The position numbers were made by a program, and so were the translations under genes. From positions 2,046,001-2,110,000 of the forward strand of contig NZ_LR590484.1 in the NCBI RefSeq assembly GCF_901482695.1: a stretch of DNA of 64,000 nt, written 5' to 3'. Source of the DNA: Sphingobacterium thalpophilum (lineage in GTDB: Bacteria > Bacteroidota > Bacteroidia > Sphingobacteriales > Sphingobacteriaceae). Positions within the stretch are counted from its first letter, which is position 1. Each line of letters starts with the position of its first letter. Positions 62,390 to 64,000 of the stretch are shown here, piece by piece. Below the pieces are notes generated by a model. It worked only from the letters and a program-made list of their open reading frames with translations, was not told the DNA's origin and searched no databases.

Positions 62390-63943
62390 CTATTTCTTTC
62401 TTATTTTTAAATCCCTAACTGTTTTCAAGTTGCCCTGTAAACGATCGTTATTTAAATAATAAGATGTATGTGTTTTATTTAAACTATTTTTTTGCACTAG
62501 AGATCTGTGGCTTTTCTTTGAAATTCCGTTATTGATAATTGCCATAATGGCAGGGTCTTCTTTCGAACCGAAATCAGTTTCAATTTCGTCAATAACAGTT
62601 TGATCGGCGGGTATACCTTTAAAATAATGACCTTCATTTTTCGAATTTAAGAGTTGATACATACTCAGATAAAGGTCATATTGTTTTATTTTTATTGGGA
62701 AAAAACCGACGGGTTTACCAAAAGTTTTTACTCTTTGCTTTCCCGTTCTAGATACACCGATAATTTGTACATCAAGATATGGTCTGAAAATATTAATTAA
62801 TAACTCGCTTGCTGACGCAGTCATATCACTAATGATAAAGTATATTTTTTTTAGATTGTGCAAACCTGATTCTTTATTGAAGTAAATAGTATTTGTACTT
62901 CTTGTATAATCCAAATCATAGAGGGTGATTGGTGTTCCGTTTTCATCATATGTAGGTTTCCCATTTTGATCTAATAAGTATCGGGACTTTAAGATGTCGG
63001 CTTTCCCCATTTGCATGAGCGTGTTATAGTGTTCCGAATACATAATTTTCTTGTTCACTGAAGATGGTACTATCATGTTTGCAAGAAAATTGACACTGGC
63101 TTGAAATCCACCTTGGTTATATCTCAGATCGACAATCAATTCTGAGACATTGGATTGTTCGAATGTCAAAAATGCGGGTTCTAGATATTTTCTCGTATTT
63201 TCCTCGGAAGTAAAACTGTTGTAGGCTAAATAGCCGATTTTAATGTTACTTTTGTCTAATACCAACTTTTTGACTACCGGATTTTGTTCGTATACAGATG
63301 CATTTAATCGGACTTCTCTTCTTCTTAAATTTAGATCAAGTATCTCAAATTTAATAAAAGATAGGTTAAGTGCAATTTGCCATTGTTTGATAAAAGAGTT
63401 TTCTGAAATAACCTTCTCTCCGTTAATAGAAACAATTTGCATCCCTCTCGTTAAGCCGGCTTTTCCCGCAGGTGAATTGGGGTCTACATAGAGAAGTCGA
63501 ATATTGTTATTCTCCATCGCGACAGAAATGCCAAAAGGATTCGATAAAGCATAATCCATTATCGGTTTTCTATCGATAGAAGGAAGAGTTTGTACAATAG
63601 TCGAGTATTTGGGTAATTCTGGATTTAACAAATTGTACTCATAAATTTCATTTGTTGCTGTATTTTTTGGATAACGTGTTAACTGGAAAATTTCATTTTC
63701 ATAAAGCTTGATTTCGTTTGTTTGTTCTTGAAAAAACAACTTAGGATTAAAACGATCAATTGCAGGCAATTGATCGTTCCATAAATATACTTGTTGCGCA
63801 ATACGATAAATGGAGTCTAAACACTCTGTTATTTTACGCTTATTTGATGAAATATCATAAACAGAAATGTCCTTTTTATTGCAAGAATAGAATAAAAAAA
63901 ACATTACACTAGCTAGGAAAGTATTAATCGATCTAACTTCCAT
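62390..63943 (-). CDS. S41 family peptidase with PDZ domain, lipoprotein
   Basis: 517-residue C-terminal-processing-protease relative. Lipoprotein signal ends FFLFYSCNKK. An N-terminal helical region (about 35-125) is followed by a PDZ domain (about 135-225; VDPNSPAGKAGLTRGMQIVSING) and the S41 catalytic domain with ELIVDLRYNQGG. The catalytic Ser is in IISDMTASASELLIN and the Lys in the following GKQRVKTFGK region. Base composition is clearly AT-richer than lipB-hflX-recG, suggesting separate acquisition. Start ATG at 63943, 57 bases before the window edge, so any upstream partner is not visible. Confidence 0.85.
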   Translation of the reverse strand: MEVRSINTFLASVMFFLFYSCNKKDISVYDISSNKRKITECLDSIYRIAQQVYLWNDQLPAIDRFNPKLFFQEQTNEIKLYENEIFQLTRYPKNTATNEIYEYNLLNPELPKYSTIVQTLPSIDRKPIMDYALSNPFGISVAMENNNIRLLYVDPNSPAGKAGLTRGMQIVSINGEKVISENSFIKQWQIALNLSFIKFEILDLNLRRREVRLNASVYEQNPVVKKLVLDKSNIKIGYLAYNSFTSEENTRKYLEPAFLTFEQSNVSELIVDLRYNQGGFQASVNFLANMIVPSSVNKKIMYSEHYNTLMQMGKADILKSRYLLDQNGKPTYDENGTPITLYDLDYTRSTNTIYFNKESGLHNLKKIYFIISDMTASASELLINIFRPYLDVQIIGVSRTGKQRVKTFGKPVGFFPIKIKQYDLYLSMYQLLNSKNEGHYFKGIPADQTVIDEIETDFGSKEDPAIMAIINNGISKKSHRSLVQKNSLNKTHTSYYLNNDRLQGNLKTVRDLKIRKK

Positions 63944-64000
63944 TGTTTCTTGAGTTTTCCTTGTCTAATTTAATGTTCTATTCATCATTAAACTCTAGTC

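Noticed and set aside
1..64000. CRISPR arrays, tRNA/rRNA genes, integrases or complete insertion sequences
   Set aside because: Read for on both strands; no regularly spaced identical repeats, cloverleaf-like or transposase-like sequence was recognised, though a short tRNA could be missed by eye.

Overview
The window reads as a stretch of chromosome from a member of the Bacteroidota, most likely the Sphingobacteriaceae (Sphingobacterium-like). The grounds are: promoters of the Bacteroidota type (-7 box TAnnTTTG, sometimes with a TTG 19-20 bases upstream), few clear Shine-Dalgarno sequences, and characteristic families (DUF4270 and Kelch lipoproteins, DUF4407, TonB receptors with a carboxypeptidase-like plug extension, OmpR-type regulators beside beta-barrel proteins). 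I saw no rRNA or tRNA gene, CRISPR array, integrase or intact insertion sequence.

Layout. 1-6.7 kb: end of ybeY, ndk, ispH, hemH, a membrane metallophosphoesterase and a galT-galK operon. 6.7-14.7 kb, minus strand: a trans-sulfuration PLP enzyme, mfd, two hypothetical genes (one of 43 codons), a phosphoserine phosphatase fused to part of SerA, and a short-chain dehydrogenase. 14.8-26.3 kb: a degenerate arginase-fold protein, rmuC, DUF4407, an M3 peptidase lipoprotein, a small CxxC protein, ugd, dnaG, yraN and a glutamine cyclotransferase lipoprotein. 26.6-34.1 kb: Kelch/DUF4270 lipoprotein operon, a histidine kinase/response regulator pair and a large outer-membrane beta-barrel protein. 34.4-41.3 kb: TetR regulator, GH3 glycosidase, DUF187-type glycosidase, L-serine dehydratase and a metallo-beta-lactamase-fold protein.

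41.4-47.4 kb is an iron-uptake type operon: a long structured leader, a DUF4198 periplasmic protein, a TonB-dependent siderophore receptor, two small membrane proteins and a PepSY membrane protein. It ends in a strong hairpin, followed by a degenerate 10-base repeat tract and an orphan gene. A MocR/GntR-aminotransferase operon (48.6-50.4 kb) has three CTGTACC direct repeats in front of it.

50.6-55.1 kb is the most unusual part. It carries two proteins that together contain three nucleotidyltransferase-like/HEPN units (only one keeps a full R-x5-H RNase-type motif) and a helical orphan protein. Two tandem small HTH/coiled-coil proteins are transcribed divergently from these. The HEPN part looks more AT-rich than its surroundings. 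It is the best candidate here for an undescribed toxin, defence or regulatory cassette, but no function is shown by sequence alone.

55.3-64 kb returns to housekeeping (lipB, hflX, recG) with secreted proteins of unknown role and an AT-rich S41/PDZ protease lipoprotein at the right edge. Convergent gene pairs are often separated by very strong hairpins, two of which are perfect zero-spacer palindromes of 34 and 58 bases.
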